Notes under the pieces: model-generated | What the model was told of the DNA's origin: nothing | Databases searched by the model: none | Seen by the model: the letters and a program-made list of their open reading frames with translations, nothing else | Part shown: in pieces, positions 9,007-18,007 of the stretch | How positions within the stretch are numbered: position 1 is the stretch's first letter | How the letters are laid out: each line of letters begins with the position of its first letter | Program-made: the position numbers and the translations under genes | Source of the DNA: Dehalococcoidia bacterium | Lineage (GTDB): Bacteria; Chloroflexota; Dehalococcoidia; Lucifugimonadales; Lucifugimonadaceae | Direction of reading: 5' to 3' | DNA length: 43,596 nt | Assembly (NCBI GenBank): GCA_002710135.1 | Contig: PAOY01000023.1 | Coordinates: 1-43,596, forward strand

Positions 9007-9014
9007 AAAAATAA

Positions 9015-9440
9015 TTATTTTTTAGTTTCCCAAAAAATCTCACCAATTTCTTCTAAAGCAGCCTTGAATTCCTTAGCTTTTCCAAGATCTACATTTACTT
9101 TTACAAAAGATCCAAGTTTACAAGCATTCCAAACTTTTTCATGGAGATCAGGATACTTTTCCAAATGCTCTGGTTTGAAATAATCTGTCCATATTACTAA
9201 AATGTCATCTTTTGCTTTTTTAGCGTGTTCTTCTTTTGCTGCAACATACCTTGCCATGGAGTTGCCTAGACTTGCAGATGGGCCTTTAGAGTAATCTAAC
9301 TCATCAATCAACTCTGTCATTCTGACAACTGTTTGAGCTGCCTGAATAGCGTCTTTTGGGTCATATATGCCACACGGGATATCGCAATGACTAGTTGCTT
9401 CATGCACATTAAATACTTTTTCAAAAATATTATTTAACAT
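9015..9440 (-). CDS. sodN: Nickel-containing superoxide dismutase precursor
   Basis: 17-residue leader followed by HCDIPCGIYDP, the Ni-hook signature of Ni-SOD. Confidence 0.95.
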   Translation of the reverse strand: MLNNIFEKVFNVHEATSHCDIPCGIYDPKDAIQAAQTVVRMTELIDELDYSKGPSASLGNSMARYVAAKEEHAKKAKDDILVIWTDYFKPEHLEKYPDLHEKVWNACKLGSFVKVNVDLGKAKEFKAALEEIGEIFWETKK

Positions 9441-9487
9441 TTTTTCTCCTTGTTTAAATTTTTTCTTATAGTTATAGAATATATATT

Positions 9488-9952
9488 ATGACAAATTTTC
9501 GAAGTTTGATAATACCTTTCATTAAAAATTTATTGAATATACTAATTTTTAGAAAAAATTACATGATTTTTAAAATATCTGAAATCAATAGTAATAGTAT
9601 GGAACCAAATTTCCATGAAGGTTCATATTACCTGTTGAGAAAAATATCTGACTTTTCAAAAATCAAAAGAAATGATGTAGTAGTTTATTTTTGTGATATT
9701 CATTCTATAAATCACATAAAAAGAGCCGTCGCTCTACCAAATGAAAACTTGAAAATTATTGATAAATATTTTTTTGTAAATCAAGAAAAAATACAAAATA
9801 TTTCTATTCCTTTTTCAGTAAATTTTGATTGTGATATAGGTGAAAACGAATATTTTATGTTGTCTGATAATACATCCTTATTTGGTAAATCATGTGATTC
9901 TGTAAAAACTGGTCCAATCAAGAAAGAAAATATTTTAGGTTCAATTATTTGA
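9488..9952 (+). CDS. sodX: S26-type peptidase, Ni-SOD maturation protease (SodX-like)
   Basis: Ser box SNSMEPNFHEGSYYLL and Lys box INHIKRAVALPNE of signal-peptidase-like proteases; divergent neighbour of sodN. Confidence 0.85.
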   Translation: MTNFRSLIIPFIKNLLNILIFRKNYMIFKISEINSNSMEPNFHEGSYYLLRKISDFSKIKRNDVVVYFCDIHSINHIKRAVALPNENLKIIDKYFFVNQEKIQNISIPFSVNFDCDIGENEYFMLSDNTSLFGKSCDSVKTGPIKKENILGSII

Positions 9953-11219
9953 AGTGATTATCTATGAGTTTTTTTGAAGACAATGCTGCTGTCTCCATAG
10001 TATTAGGTAAGCTAGATAAGGTCCAGTCTCCTACAAAATATATGTTTTTATTTTTTCTCCTTATATTATTATTTTTCATTTTGATTTGAGTTGCTTTTGG
10101 AGATCTTATAATAAGGGATCTTATAGTTTTTACTTTTTTTGAAATATTTAATTCTTTTCTAAGGATTTTTTCATATTCAAGAATTAGCTTTTCATTTTGG
10201 ATTTTTAACTTATTGTTCGCAGCGCTTATCGAAACTGATATCCTATATTCTTTTTTTGATTTAATTAATTTATTATCCGAAAATACCCATTCTAGTTTAG
10301 AGTCTGAAAAACTAATAAAATCTTCATCGATTATTTTTTTATCAAACCAAAAATAAATGTTTATGATTGAATCTGTTTTTACGTTGTTATCAATAAGATT
10401 TTCACCATAATTTTTTATCCCTCCTAAATTTGTTGCTACTATAGCTTTGTCGTAAATGTAATTTTCTTTTTTACTTCTGAGGGAAATTTTTTTTTGAAAT
10501 GATTTGATTTCTTCTATTTTTTCTGTTTTGAATAAATTTGAATTATTATTTTTCAAATAGGAATGGAAATTTTTTTCTATAATTTCGCTAAATGGTTTTT
10601 TAAAATAACAAATCCCTACATTTTTTTTATAGTCGAAGATCATTAGTTTAAATAGATTTTTTGCATGATTTATTGAAATTTTATTCAATTCAGAATTGAA
10701 CGCAGGTTTGGAAATTATGTCCCAAAACTTTTTTATCATATTATTGTTTTGCCCATTCTGTTTTAACCAGGATAAAAAAGAAGTTTTTGAATTATTATCT
10801 TTAAGTTTTGATAATTTGTATAAGCATATTATTATTTTTATCCTTTCTGAAAATTTTAAGTTTTTATAGCCTATTACAGAAAACATCATATTAAGAGGAA
10901 AGAAAGGAATTCTTGATTTTAGGAGATATTTTTTCCCTTTATATTGTATTGGGATATTTAGTTTTTTCTCAATATTTAAATAATGGTTCAAGCCTAATTT
11001 ATCCAATACTTCTAGAAAAGTTTTATATGAAGGTAAAAATATATGCTGACCTATATCAATTGTAATATTTTTATTTTGTATTGAACCTGCTCTGCCACCT
11101 AAATTTTTTTTAGCTTCAAAAATATCGACTTTATACCCTTTTTCTATAAGTAATACGGATGCAGTTATTCCAGAAATTCCTCCACCAATTATTGCTATTT
11201 TTTCATTATTTTTTTTCAA
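9945..11219 (-). CDS. hpnE: FAD-dependent hydroxysqualene dehydroxylase-like amine oxidase (HpnE family)
   Basis: N-terminal IAIIGGGISGITASVLLIEKGYKVDIFEAKKNLGGRA, then DIGQHIFLPSYKTFLEVLDKLG typical of HpnE; next to an HpnC-like synthase. Confidence 0.78.
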   Translation of the reverse strand: MKKNNEKIAIIGGGISGITASVLLIEKGYKVDIFEAKKNLGGRAGSIQNKNITIDIGQHIFLPSYKTFLEVLDKLGLNHYLNIEKKLNIPIQYKGKKYLLKSRIPFFPLNMMFSVIGYKNLKFSERIKIIICLYKLSKLKDNNSKTSFLSWLKQNGQNNNMIKKFWDIISKPAFNSELNKISINHAKNLFKLMIFDYKKNVGICYFKKPFSEIIEKNFHSYLKNNNSNLFKTEKIEEIKSFQKKISLRSKKENYIYDKAIVATNLGGIKNYGENLIDNNVKTDSIINIYFWFDKKIIDEDFISFSDSKLEWVFSDNKLIKSKKEYRISVSISAANNKLKIQNEKLILEYEKILRKELNISKKVKTIRSLIIRSPKATQIKMKNNNIRRKNKNIYFVGDWTLSSLPNTMETAALSSKKLIDNHFK

Positions 11220-11221
11220 TT

Positions 11222-12124
11222 TTATTTTAGATAAGATTTTATAAATGATTTGAGTATTATGATAAATTTTTCTAGATAGTTTGTTTTTGGTTTTTTCTGT
11301 AGGATTTTTGTTTTATTAGTACTGATTTTTTTTAATATCTTTTCTCCGGAACTAATAAATATTTGTATAATAAGTGCATCTTTTCTCTTAAGTAAAGATG
11401 TAAGCTTCTTACCATCTTTATAAAGCTTTTTATTAATACTTACCAGTTCAATGATTAATTTTTCAAAATTTTTTTTATAAGTTTTATTTTCAAAAATATT
11501 TTTATCACTTAATTTTGATAAATCAATTTTATGTTTAGATAATAATTCAGATGGTATATATGTCCTATTTTTAATTAAGTCTATTTTGATATCTTGTATA
11601 AAGTTAGTCAGTTGAAGCGCTGTGCATATATTATTAGAAAGTTCTATTAGCTTTTTCTCTTTATAGCCCATGATTCTTAGCACAATTTCTCCAACAGGAT
11701 TTGCTGAATGCTCGCAATAATAGAATAGATCATTCAATGAAGAATACTTATTTATTTTTTGATCTATGTGATTTGCTTTTATTAATTTTTCAAAAGGAAG
11801 TTTTGGCAAATTATATTTTTTTAATGTTTTTTCTAGAGCAATGAATATAGGATTTGAAGCTTTGTTTTCAAAAGCAAGCTCTAATTCTTTTTTCCAAATT
11901 TCTAATCCTTCAGAGGTGATTTCTTTATCTAGTTCGTCACCTATGTAATCGATTCCTCTTGAAAATGCATAAATGCTGGCAAAATCATTCATTAGATTTT
12001 TTTTGATAAAAAACATATAGATTGGAAAATTTTCATAATTTTCATTTATGATTTTATAGCAAATCTTTAAAGATTCATCGTAACTTAAGTAATTATCATT
12101 TTTGTTAAAGATTAGATTTTTCAT
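11222..12124 (-). CDS. hpnC: Squalene/phytoene synthase family protein, HpnC-like
   Basis: NYENFPIYMFFIKK...IYAFSRGIDYIGDE, CEHSANPVGEIVLRIMGY and LQLTNFIQDIKIDLIKNRTYIP match the HpnC pattern. Start set to the ATG at 12124, just after the upstream stop; ORF track extends to 12166. Confidence 0.8.
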   Translation of the reverse strand: MKNLIFNKNDNYLSYDESLKICYKIINENYENFPIYMFFIKKNLMNDFASIYAFSRGIDYIGDELDKEITSEGLEIWKKELELAFENKASNPIFIALEKTLKKYNLPKLPFEKLIKANHIDQKINKYSSLNDLFYYCEHSANPVGEIVLRIMGYKEKKLIELSNNICTALQLTNFIQDIKIDLIKNRTYIPSELLSKHKIDLSKLSDKNIFENKTYKKNFEKLIIELVSINKKLYKDGKKLTSLLKRKDALIIQIFISSGEKILKKISTNKTKILQKKPKTNYLEKFIIILKSFIKSYLK

Positions 12125-12125
12125 A

Positions 12126-12782
12126 CTATATAATTTTTGAAAACTCATAGAATAAATTCTTATCAATTATTTCATTCTTTATAGATTTTGCTTTGATTTT
12201 GTAAAAATAAAGCTCTTTTAGAAATCTTTTGCTTTGACTCCAAAATCCTTTACTTTTAAAATTAGGAATTGGAAATTTTGAATTTATTATTCTGATTATT
12301 GATATATTAATTGAATTTTCTTGAATAATCTCATTCAATCTAGCTGAATATCCATCTATGAATGTACCGTGTAAATTGTCACTGATCCATTTTTTAGCAT
12401 TACTTCTGTCGATTATACTGTGTGCATTTTCTAATTCAATTCCAGATCCAACATAATGCTGAAAGGCTAATTTTTCTAAAATGTCACAAATTGATTTATT
12501 TAATTCTTCTGAAGTGTCTATCCATCTGTCTTCTCTAGGGACAGCCCAATTAATTGGTTTTGCATTAATGCTTATAGTTTCTTTTGCAACTATAATGCTA
12601 TTATCTTGAATCTGATTTACTGTTTGTAGTGCAAAGTCTAGAGAAATAATTTTTTCAGGCCTTTTATTATCTAATAATTCTTTTAATTTTGTGAAATCAT
12701 CATTTTTTCTTAAGAAGTAAAATTCAAAACCATCTATTGGTTTATTGATTTTAAGATGCTTATTAGTAATTATTAGGTTCAT
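12126..12782 (-). CDS. Divergent nucleoside phosphorylase-like protein (possibly HpnG-related)
   Basis: Weak fold-level match: IISLDFALQTVNQIQDNSIIVAKETISI and TFIDGYSARLNEIIQENSINISIIRIINS align in pattern to phosphorylase motifs; hpn-type gene context. Confidence 0.45.
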   Translation of the reverse strand: MNLIITNKHLKINKPIDGFEFYFLRKNDDFTKLKELLDNKRPEKIISLDFALQTVNQIQDNSIIVAKETISINAKPINWAVPREDRWIDTSEELNKSICDILEKLAFQHYVGSGIELENAHSIIDRSNAKKWISDNLHGTFIDGYSARLNEIIQENSINISIIRIINSKFPIPNFKSKGFWSQSKRFLKELYFYKIKAKSIKNEIIDKNLFYEFSKII

Positions 12783-13801
12783 TATCTCTTGCGATGCATT
12801 AGAAAAAAATTTGTATCTAAAAGCATATTTTTATATTTATCAGAAATCTCTAATTTCTTAATCAATGAAATTGTATGTTTGTACTTATCATTCAAAATTG
12901 ATTCACAGTAAGATTCGACATCATATTTATCCATTAATTTTAGTATAGTTTCTTTTTTCTCTTCGTCTATTTCGTTATTGAAGATATTGTAAACTATTTT
13001 TTTATCATCTGAATCACTAGATTGTATAAGCTTTAAGATAGGGAAAGACTTTTTTTTCTTTAATATATCGCTTCCAATTGGTTTGCCAAATTCACTGTTC
13101 CCCCATATTCCTAGTACATCATCCTTAATTTGGAACATATGGCCGAAGGTTTTTCCAATATCCTCAAAAATTTCAGTTGTTTGTTTATCTTTTGCTTCAA
13201 GAATTGATCCTAGAGTTACAGAAGTTTTGATCAATGCACCAGTTTTCTTTTCTATCATTTGCAAGTAATCATCCACATCTATTGTTTCTCTTGTTTCAAA
13301 ATCTATATCTAAGTATTGTCCCTCTATGACAGCTATGCAGGTTTCATTTATAATTTTTCTGAGTTCAATTAGTTTCGTTTTATCTTCTGAGTTTATTTCT
13401 TCTAGTGCTTTACTTGCCAATGCATGCATAGAGCTTCCAGAAATAATTCCAATTTGTTCTCCCCAAATTTTCCAAACAGTTTTTCGATTTCTTCTTATTT
13501 CATCTCTATCTTCTATATCGTCATGTATTAATGAAAAATTGTGAAAAAGTTCTATGGACATAGCAAGAGGTAAAATATTTTGTTCTTTACCACCTAGGGC
13601 TTCATTTATTAGCATCATAATCGATGGCCTAAATGCTTTTCCTGTACTATCAGATTCCTTTCCTTTTTCATCAATCCATCCTAAAAAATATCTGTGCGTT
13701 CTATATAAAGGGTCTAATAGATTTTGATAAAACCCTTTAGTGAATTTATTAAGAGAAGATTGGTACTGATTAAATAATACTGGTAATTCTGGTTTTCTCA
13801 T
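12782..13801 (-). CDS. Polyprenyl (farnesyl/geranylgeranyl-type) diphosphate synthase
   Basis: First Asp-rich motif HDDIEDRDEIRRNRKTVW and second motif QIKDDVLGIWG; GKAFRPSIMML. Confidence 0.92.
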   Translation of the reverse strand: MRKPELPVLFNQYQSSLNKFTKGFYQNLLDPLYRTHRYFLGWIDEKGKESDSTGKAFRPSIMMLINEALGGKEQNILPLAMSIELFHNFSLIHDDIEDRDEIRRNRKTVWKIWGEQIGIISGSSMHALASKALEEINSEDKTKLIELRKIINETCIAVIEGQYLDIDFETRETIDVDDYLQMIEKKTGALIKTSVTLGSILEAKDKQTTEIFEDIGKTFGHMFQIKDDVLGIWGNSEFGKPIGSDILKKKKSFPILKLIQSSDSDDKKIVYNIFNNEIDEEKKETILKLMDKYDVESYCESILNDKYKHTISLIKKLEISDKYKNMLLDTNFFLMHRKR

Positions 13802-13833
13802 TTGAATAAAATTTATGTGTAACTAAATTATAT

Positions 13834-13847
13834 ATCTGTATACAGAT
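13834..13847. repeat. Perfect 14-bp palindrome ATCTGTATACAGAT in a divergent intergenic region
   Basis: Read directly: the sequence equals its reverse complement. Confidence 0.7.
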
Positions 13848-13862
13848 TTCGAAAACTATTAA

Positions 13863-13889
13863 TTATCTTATATTATAGTTATAAGATAA
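13863..13889. promoter_or_regulatory. Inverted repeat TTATCTTATA-N7-TATAAGATAA upstream of the hspR-like gene (HAIR-like operator candidate)
   Basis: 10-bp perfect arms, 7-nt spacer; part of the arm recurs as the direct repeat ATCTTATATTATA at 13865-13877 and 13889-13901. Confidence 0.55.
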
Positions 13890-13958
13890 TCTTATATTAT
13901 AAAATAATATTATTTATATGTTATGATATAATTTTATTATACAAGTAGAGGTAATATT

Positions 13959-14312
13959 ATTAGTTTTTCTAGAGATGAACCGGTTTATGCAATAGGAGTA
14001 GTTTCTAAAATAGTAGGTTTGCATCAGCAAACTTTAAGAAACTATGAAAGGTGGGATTTAGTTGTTCCATTCAGGTCTCCAGGTGGTACAAGATATTATT
14101 CGATAATTGATATTGAAAAAATAGAAAAAGTAAAAGATTGGATAGAGAAATTTGGCATTAATAGAGCTGGGATTGAAATAATTACAGACCTACTAAAACA
14201 AATTAATGAACTCGAGAAAAAAAATAGTTTTCTTGAGTCTGAATTGATTAGGTATACAAGTAGAGGGTCCATGAAAGAATTGCCTGAAAATAGAAATAGG
14301 AGGAGTTTATGA
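13959..14312 (+). CDS. MerR-family regulator, HspR-like
   Basis: Translation from 13959 gives (I)SFSRDEPVYAIGVVSKIVGLHQQTLRNYERWDLVVPFRSPGGTRYYSIIDIEKI...GINRAGIEII, as in HspR. Track start (TTG 14019) cuts the HTH; the true start appears to be a non-canonical codon (ATT 13956/13959) after AGAGGT. Confidence 0.8.
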   Translation: MSFSRDEPVYAIGVVSKIVGLHQQTLRNYERWDLVVPFRSPGGTRYYSIIDIEKIEKVKDWIEKFGINRAGIEIITDLLKQINELEKKNSFLESELIRYTSRGSMKELPENRNRRSL

Positions 14313-16852
14313 TTTCAACAGAAATATGGTCTAGAGAAATTATGGATGAAGAACTTTTAGAAGTTTTTGATCAAGCTGAACATTTAGCAACAAGCGTCTA
14401 CAGAGAAGAATTGTTCTTAATAAATCATTTAATGTTATCTCTTTTAAGAACAAGTTCTGTAGTTAAGATTTTAAGTAATCTAGTTTCTGAGTCATCTTTG
14501 AAAAACTGGGAAGCTGAGCTTATGAAAGGATTCAAGGATAACAAATTTACTCTTTATGAAAATGAACTAAGTTATGAAGCTATTATGCAGAAACTCTATT
14601 CAATTTGTATAGACATTGCTAACAAAACACAAAGTGAAAAAATTAAAATTATTCATGTATTGCTTGGCTTGGTAGAACTAGCGAATAATTCTCCGATAAC
14701 TAGAGTTATAAATAGAAGATCACTTCAAGAATACAGAACAACTAAAAATATAACTTTTGACTTATTCTTAAGTAATCGCCTTACTGTGGATAATGTTCAA
14801 TTTGCATATTTGGTAGCAAATCCAAATTCAGAACTTAGTACTAAAAAGAAAGAAATAGATTTTTCTAAACAAAATTCTGATGATAATAAAGAAAAACCTA
14901 AGTATGAATTTTTAGATAAATATTCAGTAGACTTAACAAGCTTAGCCAAGCAGAATTTGATAGATCCTATAATAGGTAGAGATTCTGAAATCAAGAAAGT
15001 GCAACAAATTTTACTTAGAAGGACAAAAAATAATCCTGTTCTGATTGGTGATGCAGGAGTTGGTAAAACTGCTATAGCAGAAGGGTTAGCGCTAAATATT
15101 ATTGGTGGCAATGTTCATCCTTTTCTAAAAGATAAGAGGGTTCTTTCGCTTCAGCTAGGTCAATTATTAGCAGGAACAGGTGTTAGGGGAGAATTTGAAG
15201 AAAGAATGCAAACAATAATTAAGGAAATGGAAGAATCTCAGGGAGAAATAATTCTATTTATTGATGAGATTCATACTGTTGTTGGTGCCGGTTCAGGCGG
15301 AGGAGCTTTAGATGCTTCTAATATGATGAAGCCTGCTCTAGCTCGTGGTAAATTACAAACTATAGGGGCTACAACCCCCGATGAATATAGGAAATATATT
15401 GAATCTGATCAAGCTCTTGAAAGAAGATTTTCTCCTGTGTTTATAAAAGAACCTTCGAAAGATATATCAATAAAAATGTTGCAGGGATTGAGATATAAAT
15501 ATGAAAAGCATCATGAATTAAAAATTTCTGATGAAGCTATAGAGTCTGCTGTGACATTATCTGACAGGTACATTAAAAATAGGTTTCTACCAGATAAGGC
15601 TATAGATTTGATGGATGAATCTTTATCAAGAGTGAAAATCGAAAATCCTTTAACCCCTGATCAAATTTCTGATATTCAAAATGAAATAGCATTACTTAAA
15701 GAAGAAGAAAATAAACTTTTTCAAAAAGGTAATAAAATAGATTCAGAAAAAATAGTAGAAAAAAGATATAAAAAAGAAGAGAGTCTCAGGCTCCAAAGAG
15801 AAAAATGGGGATTTAGCGAAAAACAGATAGAAATTGTCGAGCCAAAACATATTGCAAAAGTTATATCTGAAAAAACAGGTATTCCAGTAGATAACCTTAT
15901 ACAAAGTGAATCTAAAAAATTATTAAGACTTGAAGAAGAATTACAAAAAAGAGTAATTGGGCAACCTAATGCAGTGAAAGGAATATCTGATTCAATACGT
16001 AGAAGTAGAGCAGGCCTGCAAGATCCTACAAGGCCAATTGGTTCTTTCATATTTATGGGTCCAACTGGAGTTGGAAAAACAGAACTAGCAAAATCTCTCG
16101 CAGAATTCTTATTTGATGATGAAAATAATATTGTAAGGGTAGATATGTCTGAGTACAAAGAGAGTTATTCTATGGCGAGATTAATTGGTGCACCCCCAGG
16201 ATATGTTGGGTATGATGATGCTGGACAATTAACTGAGGCAGTTAGAAGAAATCCTTACAGTGTAGTTTTATTTGATGAAATAGAGAAAGCTCATGACGAT
16301 ATTTTTAACGTTCTGCTACAAGTTTTGGATGATGGAAGGCTAACTGATGGGCAGGGTAGAACTGTTGATTTTACAAATACTATAATTATTATGACATCAA
16401 ATTTAGGAAGTGATTACATTAATAAAGAATCTATTGGATTTGTCCAAGATTCTGAAATAAAAAATGAAGAAAAGCAAAATAATGTTTCAGAATCATTAAA
16501 GTCACATTTTAGACCAGAATTTTTGAATAGGATTGATGAGATTATTATTTTTGAATCCTTAAATAAAGAAGATTTGTTATCTATTGTAGATAAAGAATTT
16601 GGTAATTTATCAAAAAAATTGGAGTTGAAAAATCTTGAGCTGAAAATAAATAAAAAAGTGAAAGAATTTATTGCCGATCAAGGATTTGATAAATACTACG
16701 GAGCAAGACCTCTAAGAAGATTACTACAAAAACAAGTTGAAAATAAAATTTCAAAAATGATTATTTCAAATGAGGTGAAAAATGGAGACGTATTACAATT
16801 AACTTTGAAAGAAAATGAAATAATGATTAGAAAGAAAAAAAATAAAATTTAG
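14309..16852 (+). CDS. clpC: AAA+ chaperone/unfoldase, ClpC-like (ClpA/ClpB family)
   Basis: Two Walker A motifs [15 protein letters not shown] and [19 protein letters not shown]; short middle region; SIGF loop compatible with ClpP binding; ATGA overlap with the hspR-like gene. Confidence 0.88.
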   Translation: MISTEIWSREIMDEELLEVFDQAEHLATSVYREELFLINHLMLSLLRTSSVVKILSNLVSESSLKNWEAELMKGFKDNKFTLYENELSYEAIMQKLYSICIDIANKTQSEKIKIIHVLLGLVELANNSPITRVINRRSLQEYRTTKNITFDLFLSNRLTVDNVQFAYLVANPNSELSTKKKEIDFSKQNSDDNKEKPKYEFLDKYSVDLTSLAKQNLIDPIIGRDSEIKKVQQILLRRTKNNPVLIGDAGVGKTAIAEGLALNIIGGNVHPFLKDKRVLSLQLGQLLAGTGVRGEFEERMQTIIKEMEESQGEIILFIDEIHTVVGAGSGGGALDASNMMKPALARGKLQTIGATTPDEYRKYIESDQALERRFSPVFIKEPSKDISIKMLQGLRYKYEKHHELKISDEAIESAVTLSDRYIKNRFLPDKAIDLMDESLSRVKIENPLTPDQISDIQNEIALLKEEENKLFQKGNKIDSEKIVEKRYKKEESLRLQREKWGFSEKQIEIVEPKHIAKVISEKTGIPVDNLIQSESKKLLRLEEELQKRVIGQPNAVKGISDSIRRSRAGLQDPTRPIGSFIFMGPTGVGKTELAKSLAEFLFDDENNIVRVDMSEYKESYSMARLIGAPPGYVGYDDAGQLTEAVRRNPYSVVLFDEIEKAHDDIFNVLLQVLDDGRLTDGQGRTVDFTNTIIIMTSNLGSDYINKESIGFVQDSEIKNEEKQNNVSESLKSHFRPEFLNRIDEIIIFESLNKEDLLSIVDKEFGNLSKKLELKNLELKINKKVKEFIADQGFDKYYGARPLRRLLQKQVENKISKMIISNEVKNGDVLQLTLKENEIMIRKKKNKI

Positions 16853-16854
16853 TT

Positions 16855-18006
16855 ATGAGAAAAACTGATAAAAAAATTTCAGTAATATTACTTGCCGCAG
16901 GAAAATCAAAAAGATTTCAACAGGATAAGACATTTTTTGAAATTGAAGGGATTCCAATAGCAGTAAAATCATTGCTAACAATATTATCTCTAAAATTTAT
17001 TGATAAAATTTTTATTGTTTCTTCTAATGACAACTTTACAAAATTTCAAGATTTTATATTGGGTAAAGATTATGAAAAAAAAATAGTTATCCTAAAAGGT
17101 TCAGATACTAGGTCATCTTCATTCTTAAAAGCTGTTGATCACATTAATCACAATAATATCCAAATAGACTACTTAATAATTCATGATGCTGCTAGGCCAT
17201 ATGCATCACAGGAAATATTTTTGAAAGGAATAGATTTATTACAAAAATATGATGCTGTTATTCCAGGATTATCACCAACTGATACTGTAAAAATTTTTAA
17301 TGATGATGGATTTGTAACCGAAACTCTAGACAGAAATAAATTAATTAATGTTCAGACACCACAATTTTTTAAGAAAGATATTTTTTTTGAAAATATAAAA
17401 AATATTTCTCCTTCAGATATTTATACTGATGACTCCTCATTACTAGATAATACGTCAATTAAAGTGAAAATAATGCCAGGCGAAATTAACAATATAAAAA
17501 TAACTACAAAATATGATGTTGAAAATAAATTGATTTATTATGGAACTGGATTTGATTTACATGAATTAGAAAAAGGTTCTTCATTGAGACTTGGTGGCAT
17601 AGATATTGATTTTCAATATAGGCTTAAGGGGCATTCAGATGGTGACGTATTAATTCATTCAATGATTGACTCAATTTTAGGTGCAGCCTCATTAGGAGAT
17701 ATTGGAAAGTTTTTCCCATCAACCGACAAATCCCTAAGAGGTATAGACTCTACAATAATGCTGAGAAAAGTTTCAGACATAATTAGTGAAAAAAAATTTA
17801 AAATTGTAAACTTAGATAATACAATAATAGCTCAAAAACCAAGAATGACTAATCATATAGAAGATATGAAGTTAAATTTAGCTAAAATATTAAGAATTGA
17901 TCCAAAACAGATAAATATTAAGAGTACGACAACTGATTTTATTGGTATTATTGGTTCAGAAAAAGCTATAGCATCTCAATCAATTTGTAGTTTGAAAAAA
18001 AATTAA
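16855..18006 (+). CDS. ispDF: Bifunctional 2-C-methyl-D-erythritol 4-phosphate cytidylyltransferase / 2,4-cyclodiphosphate synthase
   Basis: IspD half (ILLAAGKSKRF, HDAARPY) fused to IspF half (GTGFDLHELEKG, LKGHSDGDVLIHSMIDSILGAASLGDIGKFFPSTD). Confidence 0.95.
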   Translation: MRKTDKKISVILLAAGKSKRFQQDKTFFEIEGIPIAVKSLLTILSLKFIDKIFIVSSNDNFTKFQDFILGKDYEKKIVILKGSDTRSSSFLKAVDHINHNNIQIDYLIIHDAARPYASQEIFLKGIDLLQKYDAVIPGLSPTDTVKIFNDDGFVTETLDRNKLINVQTPQFFKKDIFFENIKNISPSDIYTDDSSLLDNTSIKVKIMPGEINNIKITTKYDVENKLIYYGTGFDLHELEKGSSLRLGGIDIDFQYRLKGHSDGDVLIHSMIDSILGAASLGDIGKFFPSTDKSLRGIDSTIMLRKVSDIISEKKFKIVNLDNTIIAQKPRMTNHIEDMKLNLAKILRIDPKQINIKSTTTDFIGIIGSEKAIASQSICSLKKN

Positions 18007-18007
18007 T

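Noticed and set aside
13083-13544. Plus-strand ORFs 13083-13268 and 13326-13544 opposite the prenyl synthase
   Set aside because: Shadow ORFs of a conserved gene; no RBS or domain support.
14797-16158. Antisense ORFs 14797-15111 and 15721-16158 opposite clpC
   Set aside because: Fully overlapped by a conserved AAA+ gene on the other strand; no recognisable domain.
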